The notes below the pieces were generated by a model. It ran no database searches. It was given only the letters and a program-made list of their open reading frames with translations, and was not told where the DNA came from. Shown piece after piece: positions 45,169 through 55,300 of a stretch of DNA of 64,000 nucleotides; the first letter of the stretch is position 1; each line of letters starts with the position of its first letter. Origin of the DNA: UBA2779 sp965232165 (lineage in GTDB: Bacteria; Spirochaetota; Spirochaetia; DSM-2461); NCBI GenBank assembly GCA_965232165.1, contig CBDDOY010000001.1, positions 806,001 to 870,000 of the forward strand, given 5' to 3'. A program made the translations under genes and the position numbers.

Positions 45169-45430
45169 GGGCTTGCTGAAAAAGTCATAATCTATAGATT
45201 TTCAAGGTAAAAGCCAGTTACAAATGCTCTAGAGCAACCTTGCTCTCTATTCTTGAAAAAACAGGTGCAAGGTAAATGCGGAAAATGGCTCAAAACCCTT
45301 GCACCTGGGTAATAGCAGAAATCAAAATTTCCCCGAAGTTTCTCAAATCATTGCATTCTGGTTCACTTATAATGCAGTTTTGATTCATTATACTGGTATT
45401 CAGAGTCAAAAATACTTTTTCAGCAAGCCC
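45169..45430. mobile_element. MITE-C, miniature element with target duplication
   Basis: 262 bp with perfect 17-bp inverted repeats (gggcttgctgaaaaagt and actttttcagcaagccc) flanked by a 6-bp direct repeat TACTTA at 45163-45168 and 45431-45436. An internal hairpin (caggtgcaagg with ccttgcacctg) lies in the middle. No coding capacity. Such ends are typical of elements moved by an IS transposase in trans. Confidence 0.85.
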
Positions 45431-45437
45431 TACTTAT

Positions 45438-45597
45438 GGGCACCTCTAAGAAACAGCTTTAGGAAATTGACGAAGAAATTTTTTTCGATACAAGGCGGCA
45501 AAAGCGGAGCTATCCTAAGCTACGTGAGCATTTTGACAACGCAATAGCGGCGGAAAAGATCGAGTCAAGTACTAAATGGAGTTTTTTAGAGGTGCTC
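45438..45597. repeat. MITE-A copy
   Basis: A 160-bp copy from gggcacctctaagaaacagc to ttttttagaggtgctc. Begins 1 bp after the MITE-C target duplication. Confidence 0.85.
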
Positions 45598-45709
45598 TTA
45601 AATTGAAACAGGCTGCCTGATGGAAGAATTCGATGGCTTCTTGAAAGAAAATTGCGAACTATACTGGATATGCCCTGGACACTGTCGAGTGAAGTCTGAT
45701 AATCTTCTG

Positions 45710-45730
45710 TATAATCTCTTAAGGAGATTC
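45710..45730 (+). promoter_or_regulatory. putative -10 box and ribosome-binding site of the Ig-repeat protein
   Basis: TATAAT at 45710-45715 and aaggagatt at 45721-45729 precede ATG 45737. No good -35 hexamer was found, so the promoter is tentative, but the ribosome-binding site fixes the start. Confidence 0.45.
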
Positions 45731-45736
45731 ATAGAT

Positions 45737-48640
45737 ATGAATCAATTAACAAGAGCGATACCCCTAGTGGCGCTCGCCGGATTTCTCGTCCTCATTGGAT
45801 TAGGAGGCTGTTCCGCAACAAGTGAGGGATTGAGTGATCAGGAATCGGTTGCTGCTGATAAGGCCGCACTGGTCATTGGCTACGCAGGTACAGACAGCGC
45901 AGCTTCGGTAACCTAGGCATTGACCCTGCCAGGCGCCGGAGACAGCGGAACCACCATAACGTGGGCCAGCGACATGCCCGCCGTCATCGACAATGTCGGA
46001 GCGGTTACCCGCCCGGCTGCTGACGCTGCCGATGCGACTGTCAAACTTACCGCGACGATAATAAAGAATAGTGAAAGCGACACAAAGACCTTCACCCTGA
46101 CGGTTAAAAAAGCTCTGAGCGATGCCGATTCGGTAGCTGCTGATAAGACCGCGCTAGACATTGGCTATGCGCAAGGAGACAGCATAGATTCGGTAACCCG
46201 GGCATTGACCCTGTCAAGTGCCGGAGACAGCGGAACCACTATAACGTGGAACAGCAACATGCCCGCCGTCATCGACAATGTCGGAGCGGTTACCCGCCCG
46301 GCTGCTGACGCTGCCGATGCGACTGTCAAACTTACCGCGACGATAATAAAGAATAGTGAAAGCGACACAAAGACCTTCACCCTGACGGTTAAAAAAGAGG
46401 ATAAAATATCGGTAACATCTTTATCCTATTCCTTAAATTCAATACAAACACCATACAATGCTGCGATGAGCCAAATTGCGGCTACTACCGATCCTGCCGC
46501 TGCAACCGGTGCATACAGTGTGAATCCTAGTTTACCTGCAGGGCTGAGTCTTAATGCTGATACTGGGGTAATAAATGGGACTCCAACTAACACAGTGGGA
46601 CCTGCTTCATACACGGTAACCTTTACCGCAGATGGCATTTACGAGGGAGCAGTCACTGCGGATATTACCATTGAGGTATCACCAATTAACTTACCAGAGG
46701 GTCTGAACTTCCCCAATGAATCAGTAACAGCAGGAACTGCTGCCACCCTAAGCTCAGGAAGCTTTACAGGCGACCTGGCGAACCTCTCGCCCGGAACAGA
46801 CTATTCATTAACCATAAGCCCAACAGTAACTGGAATGACTATTGCCGATAACGGAGAGATATCAATTCCCGATACGATAGCAACCGGAGATGCAGGAACT
46901 TACACCGTAAAGGCGACTGGTAAAGGAAACTATACCGATACAGTAACGGATAATTTTGAGTTGACAGTCAGTACGGCGCCAGCAGTAAACTCTGTAACCA
47001 TAAACGAGGGTGATCAAACGAAAGACCCGTCAGCTTCAGCGTTTACATTGACAGCAACAGTCGCCGTTGTTGGAGGTGCTGACCAAACGGTTACATGGAG
47101 CAGTAGTGATACTGCTGTTGCAACGGTTGATGTAGGAACTGGAGAAGTAACTCTTAAGGGAGTAGCTGGTAATACTGACATCACAGCAACATCCACTGTT
47201 GACCAAAATAAAATTGATACGATTACGTTGACGGTCAGTGCGGCGAACTCATTTTCATATACACCGGCGACTCTTTCAGCCGAATATGGTGTTGAAACAG
47301 CAAGTGGCGCCCCGACTTGGACTCCTTCAACACCGGCTGGTACGATTACTTATGAGATAGAACCGGCCGTAACCGGGGTGTCAATTGCGGTTGCGGATGC
47401 TAGCACAGGACGTGTAACCATTGCTGCGAATAAGTCCGTTACTACGGCAGATGAAACGGTCATAGTGAAGGCCATGGTTGATGGTGCCTTCTATGCAGAT
47501 GCGACAATTACCGTCCGTGTTACTGCGGCAGCTTTGAGCGGGACTCTCACTTATGCTGATAAAGAAATATCAGAAGGAAGTGGCGACACCTTGAGTGGAA
47601 GTGGAACATTGTTAACTGGAGGATTAACGGCAGGAACAGACTACGACTTAAGTGTACAGAAGGCCGGAGCGGATGTAAACGAAGTTACCATTGACACTGT
47701 TTCTGGGACAATCACAATAGATAATACGATAGCAACTGGAGATGCAGGAACTTACACCGTAAAGGCGACTGGTAAAGGAAACTATACCGGTGAGGTAACG
47801 ACAACTTTTACGCTGACAGTCAATGCAGTAACCTCTGTAACCATAGACGGTGGAAATCGAGCGAAAGACCCGTCAGCTTCAGCGTTTACATTGACAGCAA
47901 CAGTCGAAGTTGTTGGAAATGCTGCACAAACGGTTACATGGAGCAATAGTGCTGATTCTGTTGCAACGGTTGGTGCAAACGGACTAGTAACTCTTCAGGG
48001 AGGAGTTGGTACTACTGACATCACAGCAGCATCCACTGTTGACTCAAGTAAATCTGATACGATTACGTTGACGGTCGCCACTTATAACATCGGCGATATC
48101 GGTCCCGGCGGTGGAGTTATCTTCTGGATCAATACAGACACTTCCATGGACTGGAAGTACCTGGAAGCTGGTCCTACAACGAGTATGCCGCCTACTGCTG
48201 GTCGCACTTGGGGAACCGCCATAGTAACAGGTGCCACCAGTGAAGAAATAGGAGATGGAGCGGCCAATACGGCAGCGATCGTAGCGGCATATGCTGCTGA
48301 GAACCCTCCCATTACCGATAGTGCAGCACACTACTGCGATGGCTATGCGAATAATGGCTTCTCCGACTGGTTCTTGCCTTCCTTCAATGAATTAACAAAG
48401 CTGAAAGATGTAGTAGACGGGAGTGTTACATTAGCCGACGGGACTGTAGTAGACACGTCGGGCAATCAAAATGTTTCTGATTATACCCAGCCTTTTCTTG
48501 ATACTGGTCCAGCCTTCTGGTCTTCCACGGAGACTAGTGAGACACAAGCAAGGATGCGGAATATGGGTTATGATTGGGAGGAAATCGTGTTAAAGTCTCG
48601 TACTCGTAACATGGGGATTTTGCCAATCCGAGCTTTTTAG
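45737..48640 (+). pseudogene. large Ig-repeat surface lipoprotein with an amber codon
   Basis: The frame begins as a lipoprotein (MNQLTRAIPLVALAGFLVLI then GLGGCSATS) and is stopped by TAG at 45914-45916 after 59 codons, where the next repeat has CGG arginine. Beyond it the frame is open for 908 further codons: two aBig-like repeats, a putative-Ig domain (NPSLPAGLSLNADTGVINGT), MBG/Big_2-like repeats (TVTWSSSDTAVATVDVGTGE) and a C-terminal FGE-related DUF1566/Lcl-type domain (IGDIGPGGGVIFW, GFSDWFLPSFNELTKL, AFWSSTETSE, ending PIRAF). Restored length 967 residues. It would be a long extracellular stalk with a lectin-like tip. A TTG restart at 45920 would lack the export signal. Confidence 0.75.
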
Positions 48641-48732
48641 CTGTTGAAAAATTGGTTCCCCCCGTCTTGGACTCTTCTTAATGTCCGAGACGGTGGGGGA
48701 GTATGGGAGGGTGATAGTAAATCATGATGAAA

Positions 48733-49001
48733 GTTGTGGATGATCTGCCTGTGCGGTGAACGCAGAGGGGTGAATTGTGATTCCATCTCTGATCGCCGGT
48801 CGAATGGTGTGAAGCATGGCCTTTGAATTCTGATTTTTGAATCCTGAGGTTCTGCTTTGCGCAATAAATTTCCAATTGACTTTAGGCGCAAGGGATTGCA
48901 GCGGAAATGCCGCCGGCTGCCACGGCGATTGGCAATGAGCCGGAAACAGGCTGCCGGAGCAAGGCATTGGAGCGGAAAGCCCGACCCGAAGGGTTGCGCC
49001 C
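48733..49001. repeat. R2 dispersed repeat, long copy
   Basis: About 269 bp, nearly identical over its whole length to 21573-21842. The space 48641-48732 holds nothing recognisable; 49010-49030 looks like a MITE-A end scrap (gttttttaagcggccctcta). Confidence 0.75.
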
Positions 49002-49095
49002 AAGTATTGGTTTTTTAAGCGGCCCTCTAACTGAAATCCCGGCCAATTCCGCTTCGCCGACAAAATCATCCTCCTCATGCCGGATGCTTCCAAAG

Positions 49096-49263
49096 CTAAA
49101 GACGAACAAGCCGGAAACCCAGGCCGTAGGCACTCAAGCCCGGGCTATTGCTGTTGCGATTGGCCGAACGCAGGCCCCCGACACTACTGTGCCAACTGCC
49201 GCCGCGTCTAACACGGTACGAGCCCGAAGCGGGCCCCCCGGGATTGCTCTGACTCCCCGAAGA
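49096..49263 (-). pseudogene. orphan SUMF1 3' end with variable repeat VR4
   Basis: The minus strand encodes only the last ~55 residues of an FGE protein: SGSQSNPGGPASGS, RRGGSWHSS, GLRSANRNSNSP and LGFRLVRL before TAG. Upstream sequence (above 49263) is unrelated, so the rest of the gene is missing. It is the fourth copy of the variable segment and uses its own set of codons at the variable positions. After the stop the shared gaagcatccggca tract is kept. Confidence 0.75.
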
Positions 49264-49400
49264 TACAGGACTGGATCAATAACGGCTCAAGACGGATTTT
49301 AGGCGGCAGATCGGCCAAGGAAGCTTTGGATTGCGCCCTGATGACGGGGGAAGTACAGTACATGGTTTTATGGGACAGAATGGACAGTTGACTTGATAAT

Positions 49401-50414
49401 TCACCTCGTCTCGGTGAAAACCTTATCCAGTTTCCATGCCAAAGTATTCTCGGCCATCAGGGGGATGCAGCCCTCCGACTCAGACGGAATGGTCCAGGGG
49501 CTCTTTACAAGTTCAACGGTTCCGCTATTGGGAGGAACATCATAGAACTTCCGCCCAAAATCGCAGAGGAAGGGCTCCATTTTCTCCTGTGCCCCCGCCC
49601 TGTCGAAGAATTCGGCCAAAGCCGGAAGTATAACCGGCGCCGAGTATACCCCTGCGGGACAGGAAGCAGAGTGTTTTTTCTCTTTCGGATGCGGAGCGCT
49701 GTCGGAACCGAAGAAGAATCTTGGATCACCGCTCAGTACAACATCTTCGATAGCCTGCCGGTGAGCCTGTGTCTTGATTACCGGCTTACAAAACAAATGG
49801 GGGCGCATCAATCCGCCAAGTAGGTCATCCAACGAAAACAGGAGGTGCTGGACTGTAACCGTCGCTGCCGACGGACCGGAGTCTTCTTGTATCATTCTTA
49901 CCCCTTCAGCGGTGGAAACATGTTCCAAAACCATTTTCAGGCGTGGAAAGGATAGCCGTATCTGATTGAATACAGGCAAGAAGGCCGCTTCTCTGTCCAG
50001 GACGGGGGCATCAGGGTCTTCGCCATGCACGCAGAGAATTATGCCATTCGCCTCCATCGCGCCCAGGGCCTCTTCAATCTGCCGCCAATTGGCGATGCCT
50101 CCCTGACTATTCGTAGTCGCGCCGTCCGGATAATACTTCCCCGCTATCACATTGGCGGCGGCTAAATCGGCGATGGTCCGGCTCTGCATACCCGGCATGA
50201 GCCGAAACGCGGCCAAAACACTCAGGCCGGGACAGGCGGCTTCTGCCTTTCGGCAGTATTCCTCAATATCTTCGGCAGAGATTAAGGGCGGGATGGTGTT
50301 CGGCATGGCGAGAACACGGCCAAAGGCCCCATGGGCCTGTGCGTAGGCCGCCATTTCAGGGTCCTGTCGCAGATGAACATGCCAATCATCCGGTCGGGGG
50401 AGAACGATTTTCAC
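49401..50414 (-). CDS. pyrC: dihydroorotase (class II)
   Basis: A 337-residue zinc enzyme closing the dihydroorotate ring in pyrimidine synthesis. Metal ligands are visible: His12 and His14 in DDWHVHLRQD, the carboxylated Lys93 in AGKYYPDGATTNS, His130 in ILCVHGED, His165 in VLEHVST and Asp238 in FFFGSDSAPHP. The size is normal for the PyrC type. Divergently oriented to lysA with a 58-bp gap that must hold both promoters. Confidence 0.93.
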   Translation of the reverse strand: MKIVLPRPDDWHVHLRQDPEMAAYAQAHGAFGRVLAMPNTIPPLISAEDIEEYCRKAEAACPGLSVLAAFRLMPGMQSRTIADLAAANVIAGKYYPDGATTNSQGGIANWRQIEEALGAMEANGIILCVHGEDPDAPVLDREAAFLPVFNQIRLSFPRLKMVLEHVSTAEGVRMIQEDSGPSAATVTVQHLLFSLDDLLGGLMRPHLFCKPVIKTQAHRQAIEDVVLSGDPRFFFGSDSAPHPKEKKHSASCPAGVYSAPVILPALAEFFDRAGAQEKMEPFLCDFGRKFYDVPPNSGTVELVKSPWTIPSESEGCIPLMAENTLAWKLDKVFTETR

Positions 50415-50472
50415 ATTTCATACTATAGTTCATTTCTTATGAGTAATCTATAATGCATGTATGGAGGAGCCC

Positions 50473-51741
50473 ATGCCTGTGAAGTGCGGCAAGTCAACGC
50501 CCTTCGACTTAAATGGCCTCAAAGAGATTGTCCGGCAATACCCGACGCCGTTTCACATCTATGACGAAAAAGCCATCCGCGAGAACGCACGCGCCTTCAA
50601 CGCCGCCTTTGAGTGGACACCATCCGGTTTTCGCAATTATTTCGCTGTTAAGGCATGCCCCAATCCCAGGATATTGAGCATGCTTGCCGAAGAAGGCATG
50701 GGAGCCGACTGTTCTTCAATGGCGGAACTGATTCTCGCCGAGGCGGTGGGCCTAGGCGGCCGCAGGGTCTTCTTCTCTTCCAATAATACCCCATTGCAGG
50801 AATACCGGAAAGCCAAGGAAATCGGCGCCATTATCAACTTGGACGACATCACCAATATCAAAGAGCTTGCCAGCATCGGCCTGCCGGACACCCTGAGCTT
50901 CCGCTTCAATCCCGGACCGGCGAAGAAAGGCAACAGCATCATCGGCAAACCGGAGGAAGCCAAGTACGGCCTAACCGAAGATCAAATGCTCAAAGCCTAT
51001 GCGACAGCCCTTGAGAAGGGCGTGAAGCATTTCGGCATGCACACGATGGTGGCCTCCAATGAACTCAACAGCGGCTACTTCATTGAGACAGCCAAGCTGC
51101 TCCTTCGATTATTGGCGGATGTTTCAAAACGGCTTGGAATAAGCATAGATTTCATAAACTTCGGCGGCGGCATCGGCATTCCCTATAACCCCGGAGAGAA
51201 ACCTGTGGACATTCAGGCCATTTCGGCCGGTATTAAGCGCCATTTCACGGAATACGTGCTGAAAAACTCGTTAAGGGAACCGGCTGTCTATATGGAATGC
51301 GGCCGGGCTATTACAGGTCCTTACGGCTATCTGGTTACCACGGCCATACATGAGAAACATACCTATAGGGAGTATATCGGTGTTGACGCCACCATGGCCG
51401 ATTTGATGCGTCCGGCATTTTACGGCGCCTACCACCACATCACCGTTATGGGCAAAGAAGACAAAGAAGAGACAATGATGTACGATGTGGTGGGCAGTCT
51501 CTGTGAGAATAATGACAAATTCGCCATTAACAGAAGGCTTCCCCCTGTGGAGTTAGGAGATATACTTGTGATTCATGATACTGGCGCACATGGCAGGGCC
51601 ATGGGATTTAACTACAACGGGAAACTTCGTGCCGGTGAACTTCTGCTCAGAGAAAATGGCGAAGTTGTCGAAATTCGTCGAAAGGAAACCCTAACGGACT
51701 ATTTTGCCACTTTGGACTATCCGGGTCTTCCCAAAACTTAG
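50473..51741 (+). CDS. lysA: diaminopimelate decarboxylase
   Basis: A 422-residue PLP enzyme of the alanine-racemase-like fold making L-lysine from meso-diaminopimelate. The PLP lysine is Lys60 in NYFAVKACPN, the phosphate-binding glycine loop is INFGGGIGIPY, and the active-site cysteine is in VGSLCENNDKF. The start chosen is ATG 50473 (MPVKCGKSTP), preceded by ggaggag; ATG 50461 is in frame but has no such site. A related ornithine or carboxynorspermidine decarboxylase is possible but the CENNDKF block favours LysA. The next gene follows after 9 nt. Confidence 0.82.
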   Translation: MPVKCGKSTPFDLNGLKEIVRQYPTPFHIYDEKAIRENARAFNAAFEWTPSGFRNYFAVKACPNPRILSMLAEEGMGADCSSMAELILAEAVGLGGRRVFFSSNNTPLQEYRKAKEIGAIINLDDITNIKELASIGLPDTLSFRFNPGPAKKGNSIIGKPEEAKYGLTEDQMLKAYATALEKGVKHFGMHTMVASNELNSGYFIETAKLLLRLLADVSKRLGISIDFINFGGGIGIPYNPGEKPVDIQAISAGIKRHFTEYVLKNSLREPAVYMECGRAITGPYGYLVTTAIHEKHTYREYIGVDATMADLMRPAFYGAYHHITVMGKEDKEETMMYDVVGSLCENNDKFAINRRLPPVELGDILVIHDTGAHGRAMGFNYNGKLRAGELLLRENGEVVEIRRKETLTDYFATLDYPGLPKT

Positions 51742-51750
51742 GTGCACATC

Positions 51751-52305
51751 ATGCTTGTCGAAGTTGAAATTTGGACAGTGGGGCAGATGGAATGCGGCAC
51801 CGCCGTCATATTGCGCGTACCATCCTCTGTCCGATGTCTGCCCATCTATGTGAAGCCAAATGAAGCAAAAAAGATTCACTTGCTGGCCAAAGGCAACAGA
51901 AATTTTGAGGGGTTTACAGATTTCTTCGCGACTTTTACCGCTGCGGTTTCGGTGTTTCCTGACTATGTAGAGATCCACCAAGGGGACAAGCCAGGTGTAT
52001 ACTTTTCAAGTATCCACTTTGCGAAAAACAGAGAAGTCTATTTCTCAATTAAAGCGCCCATCCCATTCGCCCTGATGCTCACATCACGTATGAATCTCCC
52101 GATATTGATCGAGACGGCAATTCTCGAAAATTTCGGGGTCAATCTAATTATAGAGAAGCGGGAAGAAGGACATACGGAACATATTGCACGACTCCGGGAA
52201 GAGTTAGGCCAAAAGGTTCACGAAGAAGAATACGAACAAGCGGCTGTCATTCGGGACCAAATCAAAAAAATTGAAGAACAAATGCGCTTGAAGAAGGAAT
52301 CATAA
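51751..52305 (+). CDS. bifunctional-nuclease-domain (BFN/DUF151) protein with UVR motif
   Basis: A 184-residue protein. Residues ~1-125 match the BFN domain (MLVEVEIWTVGQMECGTAVI, RCLPIYVKPNEA, FALMLTSRMNLPILIE), and the C-terminal EEYEQAAVIRDQIKKIEEQM is a UVR motif, the UvrB/UvrC interaction hairpin. Such fusions are found in several bacterial phyla and are suspected nucleases linked to repair. ATG 51751 has ttaggtg 7 nt upstream; GTG 51742 is in frame. Closely downstream of lysA, likely same transcript. Confidence 0.75.
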   Translation: MLVEVEIWTVGQMECGTAVILRVPSSVRCLPIYVKPNEAKKIHLLAKGNRNFEGFTDFFATFTAAVSVFPDYVEIHQGDKPGVYFSSIHFAKNREVYFSIKAPIPFALMLTSRMNLPILIETAILENFGVNLIIEKREEGHTEHIARLREELGQKVHEEEYEQAAVIRDQIKKIEEQMRLKKES

Positions 52306-52306
52306 T

Positions 52307-52361
52307 GGGGACACCTCTAAAAATCGAACCGGAAACGCAAATGCCCGGTTTAGAGAGGCCC
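52307..52361. repeat. short MITE-A relic
   Basis: Ggggacacctctaaaaatcg at left and ccggtttagagaggccca at right preserve the outer inverted repeats with the core deleted (55 bp). Lies directly before the GH13 gene's ribosome-binding site. Confidence 0.55.
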
Positions 52362-52375
52362 ATAAGGAAGTGTCA

Positions 52376-55300
52376 TTGAAGAAATTGATCCCGATATCGG
52401 CAATACCCGTTAGTTTGAATGTCAAGAATCGGCTCAACTATCAGAAAGAGCGATATGATGTCTGTGGGTTTCTCAAGATTCGCTCGCCCAAAGATGCCAG
52501 GGAACTGGCTAAAACCTATGCCGCTGCTTTCGGCGTATCGGAGCCTCCTGCCGGAGACATATACGGGGCCGGACTCATTGTAACGGCATGGCGGATGCTT
52601 CTTGAGAATTTTGCCGCTGGCGATCAGCCCTTCGAACCTGCCGCTATATCGATGATGACCGATCCTGATGCCCGGAAAAGGCTGTATGCCGTCCTTGGTG
52701 ATTTTGAGAGGGAATACCCTGCCTCAGATAAGGATACAGTCTTTATAGGATGGGTGCTGACACGGCTCGCTCAGACAAACCCCGCATTTTCCCACTTTGC
52801 CAAACTGTACCAAGACCCCCAGGAGAAGGGAGAGGCTTCACTGTGCTGGTCAAATCTTGAGTCCATTGATAAAGCTCTGAACCGTCGCCCTCCGGAAGAT
52901 AAAACTCCTCTCGCCACGCAAAAATGCCCTGTCATTGCTGCGCCCTATTCCATTAAAGATCAACTGCTGTACATCCTCACCCACTGGATTGACATATTGG
53001 GCGATTGGGCCCGTCATATTCTCGGCGCCCTTGACATGATTGAGGAAGAAACCCGCTTTCGAATGCCCGGTCCCGGCGTGGCCCAAGGCCCCGGGATTGA
53101 ACTATTGGATGGGATAGCAAGATTCAGCCATGATGATGATTGGATGCCCAAGGTCGTTCTTCTCGCGAAAAACATCCTGGTCTGGCTAAACCAACTGTCC
53201 AGGACATACCGCCGAGACATCCGCCGGCTGGATGAAATTCCCGATGAAGAACTCAATCTCATGGTTTCAAGGGGATTTAACGCCCTCTGGCTGATCGGCC
53301 TCTGGGAACGCAGTCCGGCAAGCCGAGAGATGAAGCGGCGCATGGGGAATCCCGAGGCCGCAGCCTCGGCCTATTCTCTCTACAGATATGATATTGCCGA
53401 AGAGCTGGGAGGGTGGTCTGCCCTGGAAAACCTTAAAACCAGGGCGGCACAGCGGGGAATACGGCTCTCCAGCGACATGGTTCCCAACCATGTCGGCATT
53501 GATTCCGATTGGACAAGGCATCACCCGGACAGGCTGCTCGGCGTATCGGAATGCCCATATCCGGGATACTCTTTTTTTAGCGATAATTTATCAGGTGATG
53601 AATCGGTGGATATCCGATTGGAAGATCACTACTGGGATAAGAGCGACGCCGCCGTTGTATTTCAGCGCAGGGATACGGAAACAGGCGAATTCCGATTCAT
53701 CTACCATGGAAACGACGGAACCTCCATGCCTTGGAACGACACCGCACAAATCAATTTCCTCAACCATGAGGCCAGGGAAGCGGTAATCCAGGAGATTCTC
53801 CATGTCGCTAGGCACTTCCCCATCATTCGCTTCGACGCGGCAATGGTACTCGCCCGGAAACACATCCGCCGTCTATGGTTTCCCGCCGCGGGAAGTGGCG
53901 GCGGCATTCCGTCGAGGTCGGAACACGCCCTTTCGGACGAAGAGTTCAATTCGGCGCTTCCCGTGGAATTTTGGCGGGAGGTTGTCGATCGGGTCTCGGC
54001 AGAAGTACCCGGCACTCTTCTTCTGGCCGAAGCCTTCTGGATGATGGAAGGTTATTTCGTCCGCAGTCTTGGAATGCACCGCGTATATAATTCGGCTTTT
54101 ATGAACATGCTCAGAGATCAGAAAAACAGCGAGTATCGCCGTATCATAAAAGACACTCTCGCGTTCGATCCCGGAATCCTCCAACGGTTCGTCAACTTCA
54201 TGAACAATCCCGATGAAGAGACGGCGGTGAATCAGTACGGCAAGGACGATCGGTATTTCACCGTCTGTACTTTGTTAGCCACTCTGCCGGGGCTGCCCAT
54301 GATAGGTCATGGGCAGATTGAAGGATTCACAGAGAAGTACGGCATGGAATACACGAGAGCCTTCTCTGATGAAGCCCCTGACGAAGAGTTGGTAGCCCGC
54401 CACGAGAGGGAGATATTCCCCCTGCTAACAAGACGCCATCTTTTTGCCGGTGCGGCATCGTTTCGGCTATACGATCTTCATGGTGAACACGGCATCATCG
54501 AATCTGTATTCGCCTACAGCAATGCCTTCAAAGATGAACGTGCCCTGATTGTCGTGAACAATTCCTATGATCGGGCGGTCGGCTCAATCAACCTAGCCTT
54601 TTCTTCTGAGATGCCCCATGAGAAATTAGCTTCGGCCCTCATCCCGGAGGACGTGGATAACAGCTCCTGGCTCCTCCTAAAAGACCATGTGGCCGGTCTG
54701 TGGTATATCCGCTCGGCGGGCGGTCTGCGGGATACGGGACTGACACTCAGCATAGATGGTTTTGGCCGACAAACCTTCCTGGACATACATCCCGTTCCTG
54801 AAACCGAAGACGGTATGTGGAGGGTTCTGGCGGAGGAACTTGACGGCGCCGGTGTGCCAGACCCCTACACCGCCATGACACAGCTCCAGCTTCGCCCTGT
54901 CAAGGAGGCATTAACCGCTCTTCTCCCCTACGAAATGGTATATAAGCTTGCAGAAAGCATAGGTAAGGGAATAGACCCTACCGCACTAGTGAATAAAGAC
55001 GACATGCTTTCGGCATTGTCCCGACTTGAAAGCCTTGGGGCCTCAAATACGCAAAGCCCTGCACAGAAGATGAACATGATTTTGCGTCAGCTTGAATCGG
55101 CGGCCAAACTGTGGCGATTCCCCCGCCGCTGTCTCAAACGCTATCTCTACCACAAATTTGGCGATACCGAAACGGATGATGTGCTGTTCATGGCGATCTG
55201 GAGCATAATTGCCATCCTGGGGGCCGAAAAATGGAATGACTGGGATATGGAGCATTGGATAAAGACACATCTTAAGCCATCTACGCCTACACGGCTATGC

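Noticed and set aside
45914..45916. Amber codon as pyrrolysine or programmed readthrough
   Set aside because: The protein is a repeat-built surface lipoprotein, the codon lies in an ordinary repeat where arginine is normal, and no downstream structure suggests recoding. A nonsense mutation is simpler.
30500..49400. Reverse transcriptase, avd gene or template repeat of a DGR within the window
   Set aside because: No frame shows reverse-transcriptase motifs, and the conserved VR core (ctgcgttcggcc) occurs only four times, always at FGE gene ends. The generating cassette must be elsewhere.
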